From: Romanomermis culicivorax
Lineage: Eukaryota; Nematoda; Enoplea; Mermithida; Mermithidae
Reading direction: 5' to 3'
DNA: 64,000 nucleotides
Assembly (NCBI GenBank): GCA_963922205.1
Contig: CAWUHX010000166.1
Coordinates: 682,001 to 746,000 of the forward strand
Shown: piece after piece, positions 11,974 to 24,200 of the stretch
Layout of the letters: each line of letters begins with the position of its first letter
How positions within the stretch are numbered: position 1 is the stretch's first letter
Program-made: the position numbers and the translations under genes
The notes under the pieces: generated by a model
Told to the model about the DNA's origin: nothing
Database searches by the model: none
Seen by the model: only the letters and a program-made list of their open reading frames with translations

Positions 11974-12540
11974 AATTTGAAAGCATTAGTATTTCCTATC
12001 ATTTTGAGAACAGAAACAGAACATGAGACATTTCTGAAGCACACTGGACAGGTTTTTACGAAACGCAAACATGTTCGATATTCGAGACTCTTTTATAACT
12101 CAGGAATTTCAAGATCTTTGTCAGAATTATAATTAACAAGATATGAGTTTTACGTTTCATTGTGGTGTTGGCTACGATAATTTATTAGTGATCTTGGGTA
12201 TGCCGAAATTCCAAAATTGATAGCATCTTACCAAACAACAACGAATTTTACCGATCTCTTCGAATCGCTTCAGAGACTATAGTCGTCGGCGCAAGTAAAA
12301 ATGATCAACCATCCGCAAACAATTGCAAATCGACAGCTTCTTGTTAGTTTCTTTTCAATTTCATTTTCCGACGTATCCACAGCTTGTATAAATATATAGT
12401 TCATTTCAATCAGAAAAATTTACTTCAATTTTATACTACAGAATAAATCTTTTTGATAACCGTTTATAGTAATGATTTCAGTCGTTTTTTTGTCGCATCG
12501 TATATTAAAGTTTTAATAACTGGTATTTATTATAAACTTA
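11974..12540 (+). other. Spacer between NF-YA and the METTL25-like gene
   Basis: About 570 bp of AT-rich sequence between two genes on the same strand, probably holding the NF-YA 3' UTR and the next gene's 5' region. Short same-strand spacing would be compatible with a nematode operon, but no trans-splice site was demonstrated. Confidence 0.35.
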
Positions 12541-12693
12541 ATGTTCTTTTTTCGACGCTTCAACGCAATGGATACTGGTGTTGACGCTGATGTTGCGTTT
12601 ACGTTACACTTAATTCAAGATACATTTTATCTCCATGGCCATAGGATGTTGGATATCCTTCAAAACGACGTTCTTTCATCCGTCCCTGATCAA
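12541..12693 (+). CDS. METTL25-like exon 1
   Basis: Starts at the first in-frame ATG (12541); a second in-frame ATG at 12568 is an equally possible start. It encodes a helical N-terminal segment ending SSVPDQ, then donor GTTAAT, phase 0. It joins a TTCCATTTCAG acceptor at 12751 to read VPDQ|WFDFLRKF, matching the family's N-terminal pattern. Confidence 0.65.
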
Positions 12694-15173
12694 GTTAATC
12701 CTCGTTCTATGCTTCCATTTGGATTATTTAATTATTTTATTTCCATTTCAGTGGTTCGATTTCCTGAGAAAATTCGATCTTGAACAACAATTGAAAATTC
12801 TATTGGATGACGATGAACCTCGCGTGGTCAGCTTCCTACGGTTCTTTTTTGATTCAAATACTGACTCCGAGCTGCAGCTTAATCTCTATATGTCATCCCA
12901 TTGGTGCAGCTAAGCTGATTGATTTAATCATAGAAATGCCTTTTTTCCCTCAGCTTATGGACGAATTTTGCCTTTTTTCAACAATGATTGTTTGACCACC
13001 GTCTACGATATGAGTATCATCAATACACATATAAAAAATCGATAAAAACAAATAAATTTTGATTGAAACTCAACACAAAGTACCGTAAAATATTTTCACA
13101 TATAAAAACTTGAGCCGCTCCAAACATAGAGAGAAAGTTATTGAAGCTGAGCTCTAGTTCTATTCTCTTTGATGATGCCGCGCCCTGGAATGTTTGTCAT
13201 TTATTAGGGTCTCAGTTTCAAAATAATTATTTTTCAAGCAAAATTCCAAAACATACTGTCTTGCAGATATCATTACTTTTTTTGCTATGGTGCTTGATTC
13301 GCTGTTGAAAGAGGTTTTCTTCCAGCACTTATGCCCAGAAAGTCTGCGTGAAATTTTGGCGAGCTGCCGTCGCGCCTCCAACATTTTGAAAATCGACGAA
13401 AGAGTGTATTCTGAGCCTTTATTCGTGCTTGAAAAAGGATCGAAACGGAATATTTCCAGGAAGAAAAATCACGAACTCGAACGCATCGTGCCGATAATTA
13501 TCGAAAGCTGTGCATCTCACAACTGCAATTTAGTTGTCGATATTGGATGTGGATTGGTAAGTATAGTTCAAATGTATATAATATGTTTATGATGGTTACA
13601 CGCCTTGAAAATCGATGGTTTTTGACTCCTTGTTTCAAAATTTAAATTGAAAATGTTTCGTCAAGACCTACTAGAAATAAAGTTTCTCTAACTAATAGTT
13701 CTGCACGGTGGTCTCAGCAGACTTCTTTCCGCACGCTGCGTAGTTTTTTGGTCGCGCCAGAAAATTTTCCGCATTTACTGTTCAGGAGTCGATTGATATG
13801 CATTTGGAATTCCAAGTTTCCAAGGACTTGGAATTTCCATATCTTCAAATTTCAGTTGGTATTCTCAGCAAAAATTTCCAAGTCTCTTGTATTTTCGAAG
13901 TCTACAAGTCTTTTTCCCAGGTTTCAGTTATCCGTTTGTATGCTCGTTCTAAGGAAATGAAATTTACCTAGTTGAAAAATGTTGATTTTTATTGACATTT
14001 AATTTATTTTCTTTTTAATATACAATTTGACACGAAACTTCGTATCAGAAACTCGTGAGAATGAGTACCGTTCGAGTAAGAAATCTAAAATATTCTAAAA
14101 GCCCTCAATTTTGAACAGAACATCCGGCTCTAACGAAGTATGGTATTTGATATAAAGTTCATAATTATATCACTATTACAAGTAGAATATTTAAGTTGTC
14201 TGTTATTTTATCCTGAGGTTTTTTTCCAAATTTGTTTTATTCAAATCGAGTTGATTATTTAGCAATTTTTTCTCCGTTGAATTTCGTCATTTTTTCTAGC
14301 TCTTTCTTTGGAATTTGCATTTGAATTCTACTGCATTGTATATCGCCCGAAGTTGTCTCATTTACTGTAGTTTATCATCTCATACGGAATTGTATACTTT
14401 CCTACACGTGCATGTCACCATGTAGACTTCCAAAGTCAGCTCTATATATTCCTAAAAAACAAAAAGTAAATGTATTCCTGAAGAATTCTTCATCAAACAT
14501 AACAGAATCCCGGATTATTGAAGCAAAGACTATGTTAATCATGCTCAAATAATGAACTCAGAAGAAAAGTCGCTATTTTCCCAAGTCGAAAATTTTCAGA
14601 GCATACGAACCGAAATTTTGCTGGATTAAATTACTTGTAATCTTGGGACTTGGAAAAAGTCGGAGCATTCGAACTGAAACTTGGAAAAACGGTGAGTTTT
14701 TAAGACATGGAATTGGAAACGCGAAATCGTCAATTTCCGACAACTTGGAACTTAGAATTCCAAGTACATACTAGAGATGTATCGGGAACCGGACCCAAAA
14801 TGAGACCCGAAATTACCCGACCATTTTGCTGAGCCCGGACCCAATATTCTTGGAATTTTGGACCCGGTCGCGAAGAAATCGTTACAATTCTGATTCGGTT
14901 CTGATGTATAACATAGTCATCCGGCTGAAAACAAATATCCATGTTAAAGAATGTGATGACACAGAAGTTTACTATTGAAATATGAAAAGTAACAGATCAA
15001 CACTTTATTGCTTAGACAATTATGAGACTGACTTGAATTTAAAATCTACAGCAACCAAGTTATATTTCACAAATAGTTTTTCGGCCATTCCAGATGTTTA
15101 TTAAAAATATTAATTAATCTATGGATCAAGAATCAAATTATAGAGATGCTTAGTCACTAATATGTCACGAAAG

Positions 15174-15237
<64 letters not shown>

Positions 15238-18200
15238 TGACTCGAATCCGTTTATTGTGTCTCTACCAAACCATGTGATTTTAAAATGGTGTTGTCTCTC
15301 TCACATGCATTTTAAGATGCAGTTTCTGAGAAGTTCGGTCTTGAATATGATGAGTTGAAAATGAATCATACCCAAAAATGTGGTATATATTATTTGGTTT
15401 TACATACTGCATTTGAAAAAAATTTTCTAATGTTGGACTTTTCATGTTTTACACTTCTTGAAGTGTCCAGAAGGAAGTGAAAAAAACCCAAAAAAATCAT
15501 TTGAACCACTTCGTGGACACTTTCCCATGGGATGCCCCAGTATTTTTTTCATCGTTTTTATGGGCGCTAATGTCCAACATATTGTGCTAATTTCAATCCA
15601 ATTTGTGTCCCATTTTGGGAATTGTAACAATTGGCACACACTGCACTGTCATTCCAATATCTTTTTGAATCTGAATAAATCCCCAACCAATAAAGTTCAG
15701 CGAAAATAGGATTGGTCATTACGTGTATAATAAATTAGAAGAAAAAATGTGGCTTGAAGTATCAGTAAATTTTCATTTATTTAACTTTGATAATTGTCGA
15801 ATGACATAGAACAGATGAAAGGTCAAACATTTTAATTAAACTTTAGAAATCGAATCACTTCTTGACATTTTTTTACAGAAAAACGCCAGTTATTCCATTG
15901 CATTTTGTTGGATTTAAAAAACACTTCAGTCGACCATCATTTCATTTATCTTCATCTGGCTATTCTCAAGTGGTGTGAAACAGGGTGCCTTCAACTGTCA
16001 CATTACTCAGCATATAAAACCACTCAAAATATCTAATTTTCAGATATTATTAATTTCCAACTTATCTTAGGTCAATATAGCACTAGGCCAAATCTCTCAA
16101 AAATCGTGTCTGAATGATGTCACGCAGAATAGCATGTGGAAAAATATAACGGGCCCGGACCCGAAATTAACCGAGTATTTTGCTAGACCCGGACCCGATA
16201 TTCTTAAAATTTTGGACCCCATACATCTCTAGTACATACGAATCGTTTCCAGACCGTAAACCCTTAAACCATAAAGGTAACGGGGCCCCGAAGTCTCAGG
16301 GGTGGGGTCGGGCCACTTTTTTTGGGTCGTGGGTCAATAATTCCCAAAATTTTGGGGAGAGGGGTCTCTGAAGGGGAAAAAGTCGATTTTTTCACGGAAA
16401 AAAGTCCGAAAAATAGTTCTGAAAATAGTAATTTTTTCTAAAAAGACCGAAAAAATTGTGTTCATCATGGCGCGAAGCGCCGAGAAAATTGACGTTTTTG
16501 ACTATTTTTTGTTCAAAAATTGACATTTTTCATCAAGAAATTGACATTTTTCCGACCAAAAGTATAGGAGTCCCTACGGCTACCATATGGCTAGGCATAG
16601 GATTGAAAAATCCTGGGGAGGGGATCGCCCAATGGCTATCCATATGGTCGACGATTTCTGAGGGGGTTCCCATAGCACTCCCCCCCCCAAATTACATGTG
16701 GACGATAAGTTGTAGGTGTTTTTAGTATGTCTATTGTGGAAATTGACGAGGAGGTGCATTTTTCAATGCTTCAGAGAGTAAATATGTCAAAGTTTTCCCG
16801 CCCCCATTTGTGTCTGCCAATATGTAAATTTATTATTAAAGAAAGGGAAAAACAAATTAAAAATGAACGACGTTTTATTTTTGCATTTACAAACTTAATC
16901 TTCATATTTCTTTGTGTTTACTTGTATACTTATTGTCGTATGCCCTAATCCACGTGGCCACGCGTCAGAAAAATAACGCTCGGTGTGGGGCTCGAACCCT
17001 CGACCTTCTGCATACAAGGCAGACGCGCTATCGAACTGCGATAACACGTGGATGGTTCGGAAATTGTAGTTGTAGTGGTGGTGGTGAGTGCGGGGCATGC
17101 AGCGTAATGAATAGCCAGACGAACCCCTACAACATTATTTTATTTTTTAGTTCTAGTCAAAAAAGTTATCAGGCTAAAAATGTTAAACCTTTTCATCCCA
17201 TGACCGATTAGCGTCTAGATCTTTTCTAAAAATTCGAGAACTCAAACAGATTTGCCCATGCATTATTCTTGATTTATATACTTTAGCTTAAAATGTGGAT
17301 TCGTCAGAAATTTCTAGTGCAATTTCGTTTCAGAAAAGCCTTCCTGAACAAAATACAATACACATAGCGTATACTATATTTATGTGTGTATATTACTTGA
17401 CTTGACCTTACATGGATATACTATATTTGACCTTACTTGACCTTAGATGACCAAAGCAAATAAATTAAGTACCAGGGTGGCCACCAACCGGGAAAACCGA
17501 GAATTTTATTTGCAGCCGGGAAAAAAACCTGAAATTTTGTGAGACAAAACTATATTTTTGACCCAAAAAATTACCAAAAGCAAAATATATGTCGAAAATT
17601 ACCCTTTCGTTCGGTAACGTCGTGTCGATTGCATTCCTTGAATAATTCAAGTTTACAGTATTTTCTAATTTTTCACGGAAACCCCGTTTTTGGGGTTTTC
17701 CATGAACACGATTCTGAACTCGAAATAAGTGGCGCTCATGAACTCCAGTGGTCAAAAAGTCGAAAAAAACACAAATTATGCAAGTGAGCGGAAGTATGCA
17801 ATTTTCACCACTAAAATTGCATAACTGGAAATTTAACCTCTGCATGCCTAAGCCATAGACTAAGCCTGAACCTAAACCTAAGCGTGGACCTAAGCCTAAA
17901 CCTAAGCCTGAGTCTAGACCTAAGCCTAAACCTAAGCCTAAGCGCAGGGTTGGCAAGGCTTTGGTTTTTTGGTTTTTAAAAAAAAAACCAAAAAATTGAA
18001 AAATCTTTGGTTCTTTGGTCTTGTTGGTTTTCTCCCAAAATCACTAGGAAACTGTTTTTTCACATTAGTCAATCTTCTAGGGATGTATTAGTGTCTATCT
18101 AAAGGCGGATTCATACTTCATCCGGCAAATCGTCCGGCAATCCGGCACCGGATGACGTCATTTTTTCCTTTTCCCACGCTACCGTCTCATTTTTTGCCGG

Positions 18201-21200
18201 AAGACTGGAATTTTGTCGGATGGGAAGAGTAGAAACAGTTTGTACTTTTCCGGATTCCGGAAAGCATATTTTGTATGTAATTTTAATTGAAGCGTGTGTT
18301 TGATTGGTTTTTGCATATACAATGTATATTAGAGATATCGATTTTTTAGTTGAAAAATTTTGTGTTTTTAATCATGGCGTTCGTTTAATTTTTGATTGCT
18401 GAGTATTTTCTATGTTTTTTTCGTTCTTGAAAGCATTAAAAAATGCTAGATCAAGAATATGTTGTTCGTCTGACATCATCAACTAATAATTCCGGGTAGA
18501 CTTGGAAAATGATATTACGCATATTTTTCATACGCCATTTCTCTTGAAACAAAATATTGAACAGATTTCAAAGTATTTAAACATAGTAAAATCAAGAATA
18601 AATTGTCATCCGGCATTTCCGGCGCCGGAAGAAGTATGAATTGCCATCCCATCCGGCAACTTGCCGGAAGCTAAATTGCCGGATGCCGGACACTGAATGC
18701 CGGATGCTAAAAATAACTTGCCGGACGCCGGATGCCGGATGAAGTATGAATCCGCCTTAAGTCACCATAACAAGTAATTTAGTTGAGCTGACTTCATTAC
18801 AAAGTAGAAAAACTCGTATTTTTATGATACATTTCGTACACAAAAGATGTATATAAATTAATCGATATCTTATGTATCCATCATGCGGGCACACATTTAG
18901 CACATGAGTAGAGTTTGCTATAGTTTGCTCACAAAAAAATTAGACGCTAAATCTTTCGTAGAGTGTATTCCGACCATACGGGATGACATCCATATCATCA
19001 TCAAAATTTCATAAAATATGATCGAGTTTAATATTCTGAATTTATTGTAACAGTAAGGTTTTTAATTTTCTTAGCTCAAAATTTCGAAATATAAATGAGA
19101 CAACAATAATAAAATTTTGTACAGCTCAGTTAAGCTTGATTGAACACCATATGTTCAATTTTTTCAATGACTGCATACTGTAGGTTAACAGAGAGAAGAG
19201 CTTTTGAGTGGCTCTTTTTTATGTGACTTGACGTCGCTACTACATGGAAAAAAATCGTACCTACACAAAATATGTATATAAATCAATCAATAGGCTATCT
19301 ATCTATGATGCAAGCGAGAGCAGTATATATAATAAGACCCGTTTGCTGTAGTTAGCTAGCAGACAGGTTTGAAAAGCAAAAATTTGGAAACATCTGAAAT
19401 GTCTATGGGTGACTTTTAACCGCAGTTTGTATGTAAATCTATCAATTTAAAACCCTCTCATCAAAAACAGCATACTTAAAAGTTGTGTCATTTCAGCTTT
19501 CCTGTGCATATATATGTATATATGTGATACATTGATACAATCTGTGGTTGATTTCTTATGAGTTTCGATTACGTATATTAGTATTGTATATTTCCCTTTA
19601 TTTGTCATATTTTTATTTTTTCTTTAATATGCCCTTTACATATTGCATGCTCTGTTCTATTTTTATTTCTCTTATGTTCTTCACTCATCGTTCCTTTCTT
19701 ATGTGCCTGCGATTACTGTATTTCTATTGCTATGGATTTCCTATAGCATAAAGTAATGACACTTCCGATAAGATTAATACTTCTATCTGCCATTTTAAGG
19801 CTCTCTAACTAGTCTAAGATGATAGAGGGAGCTTCCAGCAGTTTTTTACGTTAGTTATTTTGATGTACCAAACATTCTAAAGAGTTAAACCAGAAAAAAA
19901 CAAAAAACCAGTGAAAAACCAAAAAGTCGAAATTTCAAAAGTTTGGTTTTTGGTTTAAAAACCGGTAATTTTTCCCCGAAAAACCGGGAATTTTATTTTC
20001 CCAAACTGGTGGTCACCATAACATACTATCGGCAGTTCTTTGACAAAAGCCAATATAAATATTTCAAAACTTTCACAATAAATCATTACATTCCTAAAAT
20101 ATCCTTTTTTCCAGCATCATCAATTTATTCCTGTATTTTTTATCTATTTTTCTAAATCGTACATATTTTCGACTATATTATTCTTCATTTTTATACCTTT
20201 ACATTTTCTTCTGGGATTTATGGATTTATCTCCTTTATATCAGTTTTATAATGAGTAGTAAATTTTCGTACAATTAGCAATGACTCGTTTGTTCGTTCAG
20301 AGTCGCAAAGGTAATTAGTTACAGATAAAAAATTCTAAAACTAAAATTATTCTCTCTTTCGGTCTTTCATTAAAAATATGTTGTTGTCAGTTTGCCCCAA
20401 CCTAACAGTCTCATCTAGAACAATCATGGCGTAGCCACCTCCTCACCATGTCATGTGATGTGAAGCATGTGCTTTACTCACACTTAATCACCAATCGTGG
20501 TCACCTTTAAGTTTTAAAATTACTCATAAGATTTGAAATTTTGAGTTTTTGGTTAATCAACGACGAAAACGTTTTTTTGCTTATTAATGTCAAATCTTGT
20601 CTTCTGCTCAATAATTACGAAAAAATGTCCATTGCATAGTGATCCAAAAAATGGTAACATTCACTTAGTAAGACTTTCCTTTGGAGCTTACTATAATTTT
20701 GAACATTTTTTACGTGGTTTAAGCTTGGAATGGAAAAAAATCGGATTTTTTAGAGATTTCTGCACGGTGCAGAAAAAGTATTCTCAGCAGATAACTCAAA
20801 CTTTTTTATTTTATAATTATAGTTTTTGAAGTTATCCATTCTTTTCTGTCTGCTGATGTACTCCATATTTGAGTAAATTTTAAATCCTATTTGTTATTAC
20901 TTAATTTTGAAAATAAGTTGTTTGAATCTCGATATCTTTATTAAATATTGAATGGTTCCTGGAAAGCGGTACATGTGCATCATCATCAGATTACTCTTGT
21001 TATCAGTTAGCTAATCAATAAGCTGAAGAAAAAGATTAGCCGGTGGTAGTCAACATGGTACATGTTTTTTCGAGGGTTGGCCGAGGTCTTGACTTGTTGA
21101 CTCCATGTAGAATCCTGGTTGACCCCCAGCAGATTTCCACGTCTAGGCCTATAAATAATAAAGTGCCAAAAGTCGACTCAATTTTCCACATGAAGTATGA

Positions 21201-24200
21201 AGTATTCAAATAGTTGTTCAAAATCTCACTTGACTGTACTTACTACACGATACGTAAGTTACTCCTACTAATGCATGAGGATCAAGTTATTTAGGCATGT
21301 CATTTTGAAAAAAATGGTAGAAGACGTACACTCCAACGGTTCCTATTACCCAGCAGATTTTGAAAACTTGACCCATCACTCAACTTGTTTAGAAATTCGA
21401 GCGAAACATCAGAGGACGGTTTCTCAGCTTCGTGGCCATTGCATAACGTGATTAAAACGACATGGAAAAATAATTACATTCAAACGTGATCTTTGCATTC
21501 GCCAACTATGGATAACAGTCACGTGGTTAGATTTTCTAACCATTTTTGTTTGGTTAAAGCACATAACTAAGAATTTGGCCAAGAAATTGTAATAATTAAG
21601 AGCTATAAACAGAAGTTTCATCTTCTAAAATCATGTAACCAAGGGAAATATATATCTGGCTATCAGCCACTAACACTCTTGCTTTTGCACTGATGATCAT
21701 CAAATCTTGATTTAAGGGCCATTTGAGCAAAATCCTATGTTTGAACGATAGCTTCGTGAAACGTGTTATTGCCTTGGATGCCAGTACATTTGTGTGCGAT
21801 AAAGCTAGGCACAATATCTCAAAGGTTCAAAACGCAGGTAAATAAGTAATTGGTGCGGAAAATTTTACGCGGCATCCAGTCGTATTGTTTTTGGCGATGA
21901 GCTGGTTCCAGTGCCTTATTCAATAAGACACGGACAGTAGGCTTGTGATGCCTTAAGGCCCTGCTATACTTCGTCGGATAGTGTCGGCCGACACCGGATA
22001 CGGATAGCGTCGCCCGACACCGGCCGGAGTGGGCCCTCGCATTTCTTTCAATAGTCTAGACTTGGCAGGATATTGATATACAAAAGGAAAATTGAGCTTC
22101 AGATATTCGATAATAATTAACATTTATCACGAGCATTTCTACGTAACACTGTTTAATTAACCCGATGCATATGCAGTGCTGAACCATGACAGTCGTTCTC
22201 GCTGGTTGAAAAATCAAAATTATCGGTTGATTGTCTGATTTTCGAACTTAAGTTGTTTTTTCGGCATAACCATAGAATCGGGGACCCGTACTTTCTATAT
22301 CAACGTTGAAGCATATAGGCGGTCAGTAAAGGGGGCGTTGTTAAATATCGACCAGTTTGGTTCTTTTAGCTTACTTTTTTTCTTTGGGTACAAAAGGAAA
22401 GGAGAAAAATAAAGAGACTAAAGCATAAAGAAGGAAAATGAAACCGAAAAAATAAACATAGTTTGATATAAAAGAAGGGAACACGAAAGAATATATAAAT
22501 AAAAGGATTAAAAAAACACCAAAATAGCCGGTAAGGTCGTAGTTCACAAAACTTACGCCAAAATCAAACTTTTGAAGTCCAAAATTCACATCAACACGGT
22601 TGTTTTTCGTTTATTTGTTCCAGTAAATTTTCGTAAGCCAAATCTAAAGTAGGGCCGAACTGTTCCCTCCACATAAATTCGTTTAGATAACTTTCGACAA
22701 AGCCATCTTTTGTTCCATTCATTCTTTTAAAATTAGCTTTAGCACGTTTCCAATAATTTTCAACGTTATGCAAACGCTTTTCTTTCCACACTTTTTGTTT
22801 TTTAATTTCGTTTATCTGAAAAAATATCGTGGCCCCAAAAACCGCTAGGTACCCAAAGGAAAGGGTACCCTAAAAATAGAACCAGACTGAACGATATTCA
22901 ACCACGCCCTCTTTACTAACCGCCTATATGCTTAACCGTTGCTGTAGAAAGTACGGTTCCCCGATTCTATAGTAATGCCGTTTTTTTCAATTCCAAATTA
23001 ATATGGTTTTTGTAATTTTGCCCCAATTTAAGAAAAATGGTTCATTTCAAGCTGATTTTTGGGTCTTATGTGGTTGGCGGCTCTCTAGCTGACTGAAAAT
23101 ATCACCACATTTCTCAATCCTGTAATCTCGGATATTTTTGACATCCGGATATCCGACTTTTCATAGAGATCAGATATCCGGATATCTGGTCGTATATATG
23201 TGACAAAATTGACTTGTGTTTCATTCATTATTTCTAAATTTTATGAAAACTAAGTTTCTAAAATGTTTTTTGTGTCATCACTGATGATAGATATCAAAAA
23301 TTTTCTTATTTCAAATCGTCTTAGTGAGAAAAATAAGAATAAAATCATTAGAAAAGCTAGAATTCAGAGCTAAGCGTTGAATATCAATGGTTAGTGAAAA
23401 TCGTACATTGATTGCGATTGTGTTAGTGACTGAGAAACGGTAAAACGGTACTTGACTTCCTTATAGCCGTGCTTGAGCCAAATTCAAATTAATAATGATA
23501 ACCAGCGTGCAGCGCTGTAAAATTTAAAGATTTTTAGTTTTTGAAATGCACCAGTAGACATATTTCTGTTCTTGACGGCCGACTTTTCCCTCCGCATTTG
23601 TAGAAAAAGCTCAAAAAAGTGTAAATAAGAAAAAATTGTGCCTGTGTGTGGTACGTCCAGTCGATTGTATCATAACTTGGTGCCCGTCCTAACTTAGCGC
23701 CTTGTATTTTACTTTGGTGCCCATGTAATGGTAGAAAAATCAATTTATAAATTTCAAAATTCAAGGCAGCGCTTTTCCGCACACGAAAATTCTTTTCCGT
23801 TCGAAGTTAAAATCATTTGAAAAATGTGTAAAATGAGTAAAAATTGTAGGTTGCCAGGAAAAAGTTGAAAAGTGCATGTTTTCTTAACTCAAAAAAATTA
23901 TTTTAGACTGGTTGAGCAAAATTTATAGTTGCTGCTGTCATTTCTGTGATTAGAGCTGAAGATTAATAGATTTGAATTAATTTTTCAAGTCTGGCAATGA
24001 CAAAATTTTTGTTCACGAAGTTTAGAAAACTTCAAGCGAGAGAAAGAATTCATGAAGACCATTAGAACAACTCAATTTCCAACATAATCCAAACCGGTAA
24101 TTGAAAATTGCCTATTGATGAATGAGATGAGGAACTTCAAATCATGAAAGTCATGCAGGTTTAATTTTTCTGGCGCGTAGCACCGTGCAAGTTTTGAACA

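Larger units (their letters stand above)
14772..16231. mobile_element. hAT-type non-autonomous element with perfect 8-bp duplication
   Basis: Ends TAGAGATGTATCGGG and (right) CCCCATACATCTCTA are inverted repeats, flanked by identical GTACATAC at 14764-14771 and 16232-16239. Subterminal GACCCGGACCCGATATT-like repeats occur at both ends. The 1.46 kb interior has no transposase; it holds an (AT)n tract and a copy of repeat R2. Confidence 0.85.
17473..20017. mobile_element. Possible 2.5 kb element with terminal inverted repeats
   Basis: Left end GGTGGCCACCAACCGGGAAAA and right end TTTTCCCAAACTGGTGGTCACC are imperfect inverted repeats. The subterminal AATTTTATTT/CGGGAA blocks are also shared. No exact target duplication was found. 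The telomere-like array and a Harbinger-like MITE lie inside. No transposase is seen. Confidence 0.4.

Noticed and set aside
17465-17956. 163-codon minus-strand frame with Leu/Gly repeats
   Set aside because: The Leu-Gly run is the telomere-like hexamer array read in frame; the rest has no domain.
19548-19751. 67-codon hydrophobic frame suggesting a membrane protein
   Set aside because: Phe/Tyr/Leu richness follows from the AT-rich DNA; no conserved pattern and it lies within an intronic TIR element.
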